From positions 17,429,001 to 17,493,000 of the forward strand of contig OU612067.1 of NCBI GenBank assembly GCA_914767715.1: a stretch of DNA of 64,000 nucleotides, read 5' to 3'. Under the pieces are notes generated by a model. The model saw nothing but the letters and a program-made list of their open reading frames with translations, had not been told where the DNA came from and did no database searches. Source of the stretch: Membranipora membranacea. Taxonomy: Eukaryota; Bryozoa; Gymnolaemata; Cheilostomatida; Membraniporidae. This document shows positions 10,491 to 21,482 of the stretch, piece by piece. How positions within the stretch are numbered: position 1 is the first letter of the stretch; each line of letters opens with the position of its first letter. A program made the position numbers and the translations under genes.

Positions 10491-13400
10491 CTAGAGTTTT
10501 ATATTTGCTACATTTTCAACACAGACCATCACTATAATTTTTCCCTTGTTATCACGTTTAAAACTGTCTGTCTTGAATATCTCATACCTATATAAATCAG
10601 GAGACGCGACCCTTTGATAGTCGAGTTTATCTGTCATCATATGCAGTTGATGTTTTAGGGTCATTTTAGATTCCAATGCATCTCGAGGTATAACGAGAAA
10701 CTCTGTGGATTTATTTGGCGGCGTATGAAATGAGGTGTTTGATGATATCTCGCCTGTACCAAAATATCCCGTCGGTCCGATCATATTAGGAATTAATCCT
10801 TTCTTACACTGCGCTTCTGTCGAAGGCTTAGAACTTCGTCTTCCATAGCCTTTTCCTTTAGCTGTGTGGTAAATACACATCAAACAATAAAGCAAGGCGA
10901 TGCAATGAGATTTATGAATGAGAATTCTAGAAAAGACTCTCGTTTTTTAAGTAATTTAGTGTTTGTTTTTATCTTATTTGATATGACCATACACTCAGTG
11001 ATCGTCTTCTCATTGCTTGTGGAAAGAAAACTCATGAATGAAAATGCTTGAACGCTGTTACACAGGTCTTGTATCTTGTGAAGTGCTTACAGCGTTACAT
11101 ATAAAGATTTCTGATATGATCTGCTGATAGCTAGCTACCTGTAAACATTCAAATTCAAATTAAATTAATACACAATTCTAAACGTGTTAATTAGCAATGC
11201 CGGTTCACCTTCATACGGATTTTTGAAGTAAACCTAGAAAACCTAGGAATCCTGACACAAAATATTGTAATACACATAAAGGACCTTGTGACTTTACAGT
11301 AAATAGGTCAGATATTTTCTGTTTTTCTTGTTTCTTACCATCAGTGTTTTTGATCGGCGGGAGGAAGGAAGAATAGTTACTGTTCCCCTGGCCCTCATCA
11401 CTTGCCTCACTGATATCACTACATTCACAATCAGCACAATCAAATAACTTGTTCACCTGCGGTGGCCAACTCTGTCTATTCTATGAATACCAATATAATA
11501 TATGATAAAATGTCAATTTGAATTAAAAATTAATACAAAGTTAGAAATCAATGTTCAATTCTCTTAACACCATGAGGTACAATACATCTGTAAACAAATT
11601 GAGATGATTAATCAATAATTTTAACTAAATTTATCATTTATGTCATTATATTCATTTAATTATGCTATTAATTTAATTAATTATATTAAGTATATATAAA
11701 TAGTATGATTTATTTACCTGATAAATGATATCATAAGAATGGAATTTATTGTAAATTATGGCTGGTTGGTTTCAGTCAGAGTTTCATATGCAAACCCTCC
11801 AAGGTGTCAAAATCATGAAACAAGGCACAAACCTTTTCGAGGCGTCGTAATGGGCTTTTTGTCTGGTGACCTTGAACATCAAGCACACTCTCCAGAGCTG
11901 GTTGGATAAACTGAACACCTTCACGTGGGCTATAGTTTCCAGGATGTAGAGACCATCTCTCACTTTGTGCGATAAGAATACTCTGTCGCGGGTCTTGTGA
12001 TGTACTAGGTCGTTCAGCTACAAAAATACCAGTTTCATGAGAGTTCCACTTTCCAAAATATTTAAAAAAAATATGTCTATGAAATTTTAGGTTTTGATTT
12101 GTCAACCAGTGTCTGGAGATTCAACCTTGCATCATGGATATTTTGTTCAAGAAGGCAAAAATTTCTCTTTTAATACACATCATCATCATCTTCATTAAAT
12201 GATTTTCTTTAGTCGAAATCAGTTAGTAAGGACTAGCAATTGACATCAGAGAGAGCACTTTTCGGAATATAGGGATGAATTAATTTAACGACTTCTATAA
12301 GACCAGACCTATATACAGTCTTGCAGTCAGTTCGCCAGTAGTTATGCAATATTTTTAGACATTGAAAAAGTTCATAGCACTATGGTATTAGAAGTTGTCC
12401 TCCACCACAATTCTTTTTTAAAACCAAAAATGTCATTTATTATGCTTACTAAAGCTGAATGATGAACTAAAAAACACAGCAGCATTGCAGGGGGTCTGAT
12501 CACCTGTTTACCTTGTTGTTCTTGTTGTTGTTTATGTTGATTTTTGTCCAATCTGATGATTGTGTTACCGAACCTATCTTTTCGTTGAAGCAGATGTAGG
12601 TGTCTATACTGTAGGCATTCTCCATCATAAACAATGAATATATATTTTGGCATTCCTCTACGCCCCACAAACTCCTTCACTGGTATGACCTGAAACATAA
12701 TCGAAAAACGGTGAATGGTATTACAGTAGCACTATATCACAGACATAAAATAAATTGGATTTAGAAAATTTGATAAAAAGCACCAAAAGAATCCAACTAG
12801 AGCCAAGCATGATGTAGTATTGACAACATTACTTTTTACTTATTTTAGTTTTCCTCTCCTTTGTGTGTTGAGAGAATACAAAAACACACCATTTTGATTA
12901 TCGATACACTTACTGTGCCGGGAGGATATTCCTGATAAACACAATGGTTCAGAAGAAACTCTAGAGATTCTTCTTCTATCACCGAGCTTGTCGGGAATAC
13001 TTTGAGAATGAATTCCCGAGATTTGATCCTATCAGTTTCTCCTACAGTTTTGAGGAACTCTTGATAGTCATCCTTGTCAATCCAGGCGATGTCACATGTA
13101 TCTACAGAATCATAACAACAGAGCAAATGAGAACCGTCACTCACTGTGCAATCAGTTTGATCCAATTTGCTTGCATTTCAAGTCGCTTCCATACTACTGG
13201 TGTGCGGTATAGGGCTGAGGGTGGGTCACTCAAAATGACAGATTAATCCAATTTGAGCTATTTATGATCACTATGACAGCACTCACTCAAACGAAGTCAA
13301 CCGTCTCTCTCCATTACAGTAATTTATGTAAACACCTTATAATGATTATTATTTTCGTTGTTCTTTTACAGAGCATGATCTTTTGACTGACATTTACCTT

Positions 13401-16400
13401 TTGATACAACTGTATATGGCCTAAAGTCTCTCAAACCATCAGTCCCTACTCCAAAGTCGTATCCATCGGTCTCTAGAGCCATAAGATTCGCGACAGCACA
13501 GCCTTCAATAAAGCAGAACTTGTTTGAAAACTATACCATTTAGTAGTTTTACGCCAAACAAGCTTTACACGAACATAAAACATCTAGCTGATGAGAAAAC
13601 GCAATGAGATATTTGTTTCATTCACTATGTTTCCATGTGAGTTTGAGATTGAGCTAGATCGAGCTGAGTTGTCACCTCTTGGCTCGACCTCGAAATATGC
13701 AGCCATTTCCATGTTAGAACTGAGAAAAAAACATCAAAAAAACCTGCACCACCGGGATTTGAACCCCGGCCTCCCGCGTCAGATTCTTTGATGCTAACCG
13801 CTCGGGCCAAGCTTGCCGTAGTGTGAGCCGATATGTGCGAGCTGAACCTTGGAGCTCAGGCCGATCTCGGAGGCAGTTCCATAGCTCGAAACTAAGGCTA
13901 ATTAGCCTCAGTTCGAACTCAAAACTCACACGGAAACATAGTGATTGCGAGGTGCAAGACAGCAGGTCTTCCCTTGATTTGTAAAGCTGATGTTATTTGG
14001 TTCTTCAAAAGTTTCTTTATAGCTTTATTCATTCCAGCCTTAAGGATAATTGTCTAACCTCTGGGGTAGCGGTTAAAAAGATGTAGGCATAGATTCATAA
14101 CCAGGATTGTTAGAAATGAATGAGAGACAACTCCATCTGATTCAAGTCTGAAGCACTGAGAATAGGAAACTTTAATATCAGTGGTTACCTTTTTCTTTGT
14201 CGAATGTTGTGTGGAAGACTAGCACCTCTCCTTTGATGAGTAGATATATGCCTGTAGTCTGGTGACCCTGCCTCACTATAATTTTTCCAGGAGTTACTCT
14301 GTTAAACCTGATTAGCTTGGCAAAGTCTTTTCTCGCAGTCTGAGATCTGCCTTCCATCAAGTTGAGCATCATTTGTATATTCATGTGTGGCATCGACTCC
14401 TGAATGAGATAAGTTAGGATGAGCCATAAATCATAAATTTTTGACCTGCCTGGTTATATTGCTGTTAAGTACGAAACAGAAGATTGGGCTGCCCCAAAGA
14501 GGGACGTAAGGTGACCTAAAACCTCATACTGAGAGTGTGATACACCCTAAACAACTAGAATGCATCCTAGCTGTAAGGCCATAAAAGACCTCCTGAGTTG
14601 GGTGTGCAGCAAGCTGCCCAAACAGAGACTGGCACTAAACGGCCATTAGCAGTGACACTTTGATCTCAGTCAATAGGCCTGGTTATATTGCTGTTTGCTA
14701 AGAAACAGAAGATTGGGCTGCCCCTAAAGAGGGACGCAAGGTGCCCTAATCCTCATACTGAGAATGTGATACATTCTAGAAAACTAGAATGCATCCTAGA
14801 GGTGAGGCCATAGAAGACCTCCTAATCATAAGTGTGCAGCAAGCTGGCAAAACTGAACTGGCACTAATCGGCCATTGGCAGTGACACTTTGATCTTAGCC
14901 AATAGGCCGAGAAGCCAGGTTATATTGCTATGAGTGGTAAAACTGGAGAGCTGGAATTTTTGTCTAGTTATAGTTTATTTTTCTGAGCTCACCTTGGGAA
15001 GTGCTGCGAATGTATCACTTTCATGTATTTGCAGTAGCTTTTGGTACTGAGATCCCTTCAAACATTCAGTTTTCTCAATTGTTGATATTTGATATGACTA
15101 AGGTAATTCTCACCTTGATTTGTTCTACTTCTTTCGGTGTTCGATCCTCTGGTTCTTTTTGTAAAGCATACATCATGTGACGGCTCATCTTAGCATGTGA
15201 TCTGCGTGTCAAAGGAGTAAAACAATGAGTATTTTGGGGTGTCTGTATTCAGACCCGGAATATGGTCACATACATTGACATTATTGCTCCAATACCGCAT
15301 GACTCAGACTCAAAAAGTTTGTACAGACAGGGGAGGGGGGGGAGGGGGAGGGAGGGGCAAAAGTCTGGGGGCTCAGACTAAGGAGGGATAGGTGAGCCCT
15401 GTGACAGACATTGAGAAATATTAACAAATTTCCGAATCCTTATCCTAGAATTTCAAGGTAGGTCAGGTAAATCACACAGTCAATGTTGTCATTTGCTTGA
15501 TGTCAGTCTTGGAAAATTGCATTGTGGGATATGAAGGAGTCAGGAGGCGTCATATTGATGAAGGATAAGCGCTTGTGATCACAGGTTTCAGGTTTAATTC
15601 CCAAATTTCGGATGCCTTTCTGATTAAGCACTTGCTGGCCATTCATCCTGACCAGGTCTGCTTTGATCAGGACAATAGATGCAAGAGGTTTGGACCCTGG
15701 ACACAGAATGAGGATCCCATTTAACAGGGCTGATGAGGACACCTACAGTCACTGTTCTCGAGACCATTGCTCCCATGAGGTATTTTGCGGTCCTCACATC
15801 AAGCATTGAGATAAAATAAGATCAGATAGGAATTTAAGGCGACTATCACAGAAACCATGGGGTTTATAATGTTATAATAATGTAATATAATATAATGATA
15901 TAATCTCACCGCTTTCTGAAGTCGTTTTTGTTGAAAGGAGACTTTTTGTAGTGGTGATGTAGAAATTCCTGCATAGCCTTGACCTCAAGATAATCATCGG
16001 TACATCGGCTCATGATCATTTCTAGAAGATTGCGCTGGTATATTATGAGACGTACAGCCTTTCGAAATAACTCTTTGAGGTTCTTTTTGTAGAAATTTAT
16101 ACTTTTCACTCTCTCATATATTAACTTGAACTACAATTCATCACAGGGAATTCAGCTAATCATTGAAATTGGTTTTATTTTGTAGATTGACATGTACCAA
16201 GGACAGAATGTATTCCCCAGCATACTTCCATCAGGTCAACATCTATTAATAGTACATGTCTCCTCTACCTCATAGGTTTGCTTTGTACGGTGCAATAACA
16301 TAAATGTATAGCTTATTTTCTCTTATACTATATACTAAAACTAAACTATTACTTTCGATAGTTTTGCCAAGCATGCCGTGTCTGCTTTTTACGTTTAATA

Positions 16401-18701
16401 TAAAGTAAGGGAGGAGACATAATAATTGGGTAGTAAATGGCTGATGAAATTTCAAAGCCGGTGCAAGCCAGTCCAGCATGCAGAGGTGAACACGTCACAT
16501 ATTAACAACTCATGTGAAGTTCTGGTAAATAATTGACTATAGGATTTACGAAGTTATAAAGAACTACTCACTTTTTTCTGAGCATACTCAGAGCCTGGTT
16601 TAGTGATGACAGTTGGAGGAGCTCCATGTGTTGAAGAGACGTCGTACACGAGCTGGTGAAAGGTCATGTCAACTTGGCCATTATAACTGGAGAGAGAGAA
16701 AATCAAGATTGAACTTGTTATGAAATGTTTATGAAATGTATATATCATATCATATAATAATAGGATATAAGATATAACATTTATGATGGTGTCAGGAAAG
16801 GCAGCCGACCTCAAATGCTCCTGTACCACAATAAGTATGCAGTCCGTAGACCCATACTGATACCGGAAACGAAAAAAACAAGCAACATTAAGGTTTCTCA
16901 CACGGTACCGCAGGGTATTAAGACTATAAATGGACATGAGTTGAGTTTTTATGTAATATTTATGATAATATCAAATAATATATATCATAATATATGATAT
17001 TAGATAGTAACAACCTAGTTTTGTTAATGCCGCTAAATGATCTGGGGTTTGTTGTATGATTACCATTTCCAAAACTGATTCTATTTCCAAATGGGCACAC
17101 TTTGGATCTTTTGTTTTTACAAATTCAAATTTCAGAAGAATTACTAAACCTTGACGGAGGAGGGGGGACGGGGGGGGCTTTGATTACTAAACATGAAATC
17201 TGAAATAAAATACAATGAGATCTCCAAGGGACGACTATCTATCAAAACTAAAACCCCGTTGGTATTAATGACCATATACCCACACTGATGATCGACAGAG
17301 AGAAAATTAATTCACTTAGCATGAGTATCATCACAAAGTATTTGGTGTGATGGCCCGATTCCAATTTTACTAATTAGGGGTGGGTACATGTTAGGTACTT
17401 GTACTTATTTGAAATACACAGATAAATAGTGAAGTCTCGATGTCAGTGTGCCATTTACCTAGATGATTTTTTCCTCTGAGTACCTGACGCCCTCAGCTGA
17501 CTGATGATCTTCTTCGCCTCCGGAGTCAGTCCGCTAATTAACAAAGCCGATAACATGTTCGGGTCCGGATAATGGGCATCTGTAAATAAGACCAAAATTT
17601 GAAATAGATGCTGTGATATATGTAAATTGATAACTACAAGGCACAATTAAAATTGACCATGAACATTATCCAAGCCTGATTACTTTGAAATATTTTTTTC
17701 AATAAAGGATGTGTTGTTAATAACTTATTGAATCTCGATTATGAGCTATATGTGTAAGAAGTTATCTTTCCATTCTCAAGAAGCGGATAACCTCTAACCA
17801 AGGACTTCTAACTTGTACAAGGATTTTGCGCAGGCTTGTCCGTAACAATCATGTAGTTTGAAGATTAGCTAGAGTTTTGATAATGACTGAATGTTAGCTA
17901 GCAACAATTTTCATTAGCTACTAATGAGGTTAAGTAAATGAAAAAGCTGGTCATAAATTTCAAGTGTGCTAATGTGTGCCAGTGCGCCAGTGCGCTAACG
18001 TGAACTTTTCCTACTGTGAATACTTTACTCATCAAGGGTATATAAGAAGAGAATAACAGTTTGGGTTTATGGAGCTTACCTAAGGAGGAGCGTTGTGACA
18101 TCTTTGGAGCAGGGTTTAGAAACGTAACGTAATGACAACAACTTTAAACAAAAGTGTTCTAGTTTTCAATCTAATTGTGGCTTCATTCGAAAATGATGAT
18201 GTAGGACAGCTGTCACCAAATTTTTGTTTTTAAGTACTTTTGAACTGAATATAATATGTTAAATTATCAAACTATATGCATGTCAAATTATGGAGTTGTA
18301 AACTTAATAGATTGACTCAACAAATATATCCTTACCTCATATTTTGTGTGACTAGAGTAGCTATGGCTTAACCTTCCAGGAATATGATTATGTCAAGGAT
18401 AGTCGATAATCATCGGACTACTCTAATATAAGCTAGAGTTTAGATTACTTATTTGAGGGTGACATAATAATAGCTAGCACCAATTTCCATAGCAAAGGTG
18501 GGAGTTTAAAATCAATTAATGACGCTGAGTTGAAGAAAAAGCTAGCTATAAATTACAATTTTTGAAGCCTGTGCACAATTGCCAACTTTACCTACTGAGA
18601 ATATTTAACTCCTCCAGGGTATCTAACAAGTGATTGCTGGTTGTGGAATAGATTGGAAGTTTGGGTCTATCATGCTTACCTAAGGAGGAGCGTTGTGACA
18701 T
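10491..18701 (-). CDS. Cyclic-nucleotide-binding-domain protein (CNBD2-like)
   Basis: Twelve exons on the minus strand: start exon 18680-18701 or 18080-18101 (both MSQRSSL), then 17459-17579, 16572-16686, 15910-16130, 15114-15201, 14189-14399, 13398-13502, 12914-13101, 12512-12689, 11833-12017, 11339-11456, 10491-10861. All have GT-AG ends, and the lengths sum to 1923 nt, giving 640 residues. Residues about 190-315 form one cNMP-binding fold: VTPGKIIVRQGH, GIYLLIKGEVLVFH, a degenerate phosphate-binding cassette (CAVANLMALETDG instead of FGE-AL), then RPYTVV and IAWIDKDDYQEFL. A second fold starts at about 340 (LLNHCVYQEYPPGTVI, KYIFIVYDGECLQY), is interrupted by a Gln-rich and acidic insert, and closes with TEFLVIPRDALESK near residue 580. 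No channel or kinase segment is present, matching the soluble CNBD2-type proteins linked to sperm and cilia. Poly(A) signal 45 bases past the stop. Loss of the cassette glutamate makes cyclic-nucleotide binding uncertain. Confidence 0.85.
13740..13815 (-). mobile_element. tRNA-derived SINE-like element
   Basis: The minus strand has a good B box (revcomp of gggatttgaacccc) with paired flanks and an A-box-side block (aaccgctcgggcc complement). It lies within an intron of the cNMP-binding gene. The anticodon region is unlike a functional tRNA. Confidence 0.55.
14445..14930. repeat. Tandem duplication, two ~240-bp units
   Basis: Two direct copies, about 14448-14680 and 14682-14920, each beginning CTGGTTATATTGCTGTT and containing CAGAAGATTGGGCTGCCCC, GAATGCATCCTAG and GTGTGCAGCAAGCTG, and ending near CAGTGACACTTTGATC. 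The sequence has diverged between copies by scattered substitutions. It is intronic in the cNMP-binding gene. No coding potential is seen. Confidence 0.85.
15325..15385. repeat. G-rich tract, possible G-quadruplex
   Basis: At about 15329-15357 the plus strand has successive runs of four or more G separated by single A residues, enough for several intramolecular G-quadruplex arrangements. It is intronic in the minus-strand cNMP-binding gene, so the transcript itself would carry the C-rich strand. Confidence 0.6.
17341..17458. repeat. Dispersed repeat, family with GTGTGAT...GTTAGGTAC
   Basis: Contains blocks CCAATTTTACTAATTAGG, ATGTTAGGTACTTGTAC and GTCTCGATGTCAGTGTG. These recur in similar order at 38160-38330 and, inverted, at about 52190-52310. 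It directly abuts the splice donor of the second exon of the cNMP-binding gene. Confidence 0.65.
17860..18400 (-). repeat. First-exon cassette, copy 1 (alternative promoter unit)
   Basis: On the minus strand this unit has a non-coding exon end (ACACAAAATATGAG|GTAAGG, donor at 18335) followed by the coding start exon 18101-18080 (MSQRSSL, donor GTAAGC). It is a diverged direct copy of 18425-18980. Because both copies keep splice donor and reading phase, each can serve as an alternative first exon for the cNMP-binding gene. Confidence 0.65.
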
Positions 18702-18980
18702 ATTTGGGTGTAGGGATTAGAAATGTGACGTTATGGCAACATCATTTAAAAGAAATATAATGGACAGCGTTTTAGTTTAAATCTCTTTGTGGCTTCATTC
18801 AAAAATGATGTCACCAAACTGTCACCACTTTTATTGAAAAGTACTATTGAACTGAACATTGAATTATGTCAAATTATTGAATTTTAAACATAAACACTTG
18901 AATCAAAAATCTATGCTTACCTAATATTTTGTGTGCCTAGAGTAGCTTTGCAATAACTTTCCAGGAATATAGAAGTGACT
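18425..18980 (-). repeat. First-exon cassette, copy 2 (alternative promoter unit)
   Basis: A second copy of the unit above: non-coding exon end AAAATATTAG|GTAAGC (donor at 18920) and coding start exon 18701-18680 with identical coding bases for MSQRSSL. The flanking UTR and intron DNA has diverged clearly, so conservation of the start exon is notable. Confidence 0.65.
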
Positions 18981-19204
18981 ATTGCTATGCTTAAGAAATT
19001 GTCTACTCCTACTCCTACAACCCCTGTCTAGTCTATACAGTGTCTGATTGTAGCTGGTAATCCTATGACTCTAAATTAAGAAAATGCATTTTATCAGCCA
19101 AGTCCATGCAGCATGGTTGGGTGTGCTACTAAACAAATGGCAAGCCTCTAGCTATTTAAATGACGTCAGAATTCATCTGACACAAAATTAGTATTATAAC
19201 TTAC

Positions 19205-19259
19205 CCAAGTCTGACTTGAACGTCTTTCTTACAGGGTCCAAAAAGCGTGAGCGTTGCAT
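19205..19259 (-). CDS. Third candidate first coding exon of the cNMP-binding gene
   Basis: ATG at 19259 opens an 18-codon exon (MQRSRFLDPVRKTFKSDL) ending in G|GTAAGT. The phase is the same as in the two MSQRSSL exons, so it can splice to 17579 and give a 651-residue isoform. The QRS start shared with the other two suggests a common origin. It is a candidate alternative start exon; no transcript evidence is available. Confidence 0.45.
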
Positions 19260-19640
19260 TTCTTCACTTTTAGCTCGGCAGGGGTGTAAACATATTCCAG
19301 GGGTCTTACTTGAGGGTGCTCTCACCATAGTAATTATCCTTCTTCTGACGTGTGAAAATCATAAGACTAGTTTGATACAGAATCATTATAACATCGTTCA
19401 TCTATATTTGGAATTGGTCAATGGATGATACAGCAAAACAGACCGAACCAACTAATACCAGGAATTGACATTGCAATTTCATTGAATAGTCTTGGTATTT
19501 AGCGATCAACACAGAATAACATACATAGTAGTCTTATCAAAACGACCCCCCCCCCCCCGCCATAGACATGCCAAACTTGACTATATTTTTGACAGACTTA
19601 ATATGTCAAACCTGAAGCACATGACATGCCGACAGTAAAA

Positions 19641-19853
19641 TTACAAAGCAGTAGAACGCATTAAAATGGTGAAAAACCGATCGGGTAGGCAAGATTTCAA
19701 CTCGATTTTTACTAACATTGAGGGATGCATGGTGAGTTCCTCAGGGAACCTGTCGTAGCTCGAGTCTTCTAACTGGATCATCTGATGACTGCTTTGGTTT
19801 GGTAATGAGTTACGATGATATTGTAGAGATATGTCTTGGTTGTAGGACGACAT
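19641..19853 (-). CDS. Possible upstream exon, unresolved
   Basis: A 70-codon frame starting MSSYNQDISLQYHRN and rich in Ser/Gln/His. A GTAAAA donor after the codons for HPSML would end it in phase 0, which does not match the phase-1 acceptor at 17579. It could be a separate small gene, or an N-terminal extension joined through an exon I could not place. It lies just upstream of the cNMP-binding gene and head-to-head with the Shisa-like gene. Confidence 0.25.
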   Translation of the reverse strand: MSSYNQDISLQYHRNSLPNQSSHQMIQLEDSSYDRFPEELTMHPSMLVKIELKSCLPDRFFTILMRSTAL

Positions 19854-20033
19854 GGTCACTTACTATCAAGGCAATGGATAACGTAAATGGTTGCTAAGGT
19901 TGATGAAACCCATTACACTAGTAACTACACACTACTGCTGATTATGTATTGTTGCAATGTGTGAATGAGAGTAACACCTCTTCCGCAGATGGGGGAAGCA
20001 AATTATGTGAAAGCGGAGGGGTAGGGGAGGCAT

Positions 20034-20092
20034 TAGATCAAGTTTAATCCAATTGCCTGCATCCCGGTTGCTCCCTTCCACTGGTCACGTTT
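20034..20092. mobile_element. MITE fragment (GATCAAGTTT...TGCCTGCAT family)
   Basis: One terminal arm only: GATCAAGTTTAATCCAATTG followed by CCTGCATCCCGGTTGCTCCC. The family is defined by the complete copies at 23363, 25071 and 26203. Confidence 0.7.
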
Positions 20093-21482
20093 AAATGTTA
20101 ATATATATGCTTATACACTATTTTATCATCCTGGACTGGTTATCAATTGAGTGTATTTTTAGGAAAAGGTGGAACTTCCTCAGTGAAAATTTAGGTTTGT
20201 GACGTACAGTAGACAAGTATACATTGGGGATTGGGGTTGACAAATACCCTGATTGCAATAGCCTGGTATAACAATTTATTTATCTGTACTTCCATGCTCG
20301 AGGGGTCATTTGAGGCTCTTCTTCAGTGGAACCACATAGCCTGGGCAGGCAGTCGGGATGGGGGGGGGGAGGTTTGTGTTTGGCTAGGAATCACATGAGG
20401 AACAAACTCAGCATGAATCATGCTGGAAATTTCCTTGCTCATAGCTATAAATAAACCTGATTCAATAATAAATATTGCCTTCGTCGTTGCTTCGATAACC
20501 TGATTGAAGGATTGCCCTTTTGATAACATTCTTGCGATAGAATTATGCAAACCTATGTGACGTATAATTAATGATTGTTTGTATTCTGGCTATAAGTGTG
20601 CTTGGTCATTGCCCTAAATATAAAGTAAGCCTTAGTTCTGATAATATGATTACATACGCACAAATATGCCCAGGGCAGCTTCAAAGATCATCATATTCAT
20701 AGAAGCTTAGGCTATAATATTAAACCCTCATTATCCTTCACTAAGATCATGTGCTTATCGTAGTGATATAACTCAGCACGTTGCTAGCACACTAGAGTAG
20801 TATCACTTGAATATTGCAACAAGGAGGACTTGAAATAACTTTACACCTACGAGAAGGTAAGTTTGCTTTCACTGTGCATTGAAGTACTAGTGAAACAGGT
20901 TAAACAATCCTATTCGCACATCTTTGGGCATTGGAAAGGTATGTTCAATTTTTTGGCGTTTAATTTTGCCATATATCTAGGTTATCAAGCGGTTGCTAGT
21001 ATTCGATGTGCCGCATGCCGCATACCATAGACTTATTATTAGGTCTGTGTGTGCAGACAGTGGCACTGCTTCAACTCATCATGGAAGTTGGCAAAGTACA
21101 CATGCGTATGGGCCCAACGCCTCGGCAATTCTTGCTGATATTCCATATCTAATTGAAGGCTGTAATTTGGAACAAGAGAGGTTTACACAACGTCGCCATT
21201 GTTATCATATATGCTGACAGCGGCCTAAGCTTATCCTCAGCGGTTTGATCAGCGGCTGCAACCTAAAAGTGCAGAGCGTTTTGCATGATGTCACATTATG
21301 ATCATATAAACCCGAACCAGAGGATTGATATGTATATAAAATCTAATTGAGACTCTGCTGAGGCTGCAACGGTTGCCAGTGTGCTTAGGCCAGTAGCTGC
21401 GGACACAGGCCTTGTTTGGACTGCGCTTTGTTCCCTTTTCATGTTGAGAAACATTAATTATTGTAGATTTAAGATTACTGGG

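Noticed and set aside
14445-14930. CRISPR-like or regulatory array
   Set aside because: Only two long direct units occur without spacers, in a eukaryotic intron; it is a plain tandem duplication.
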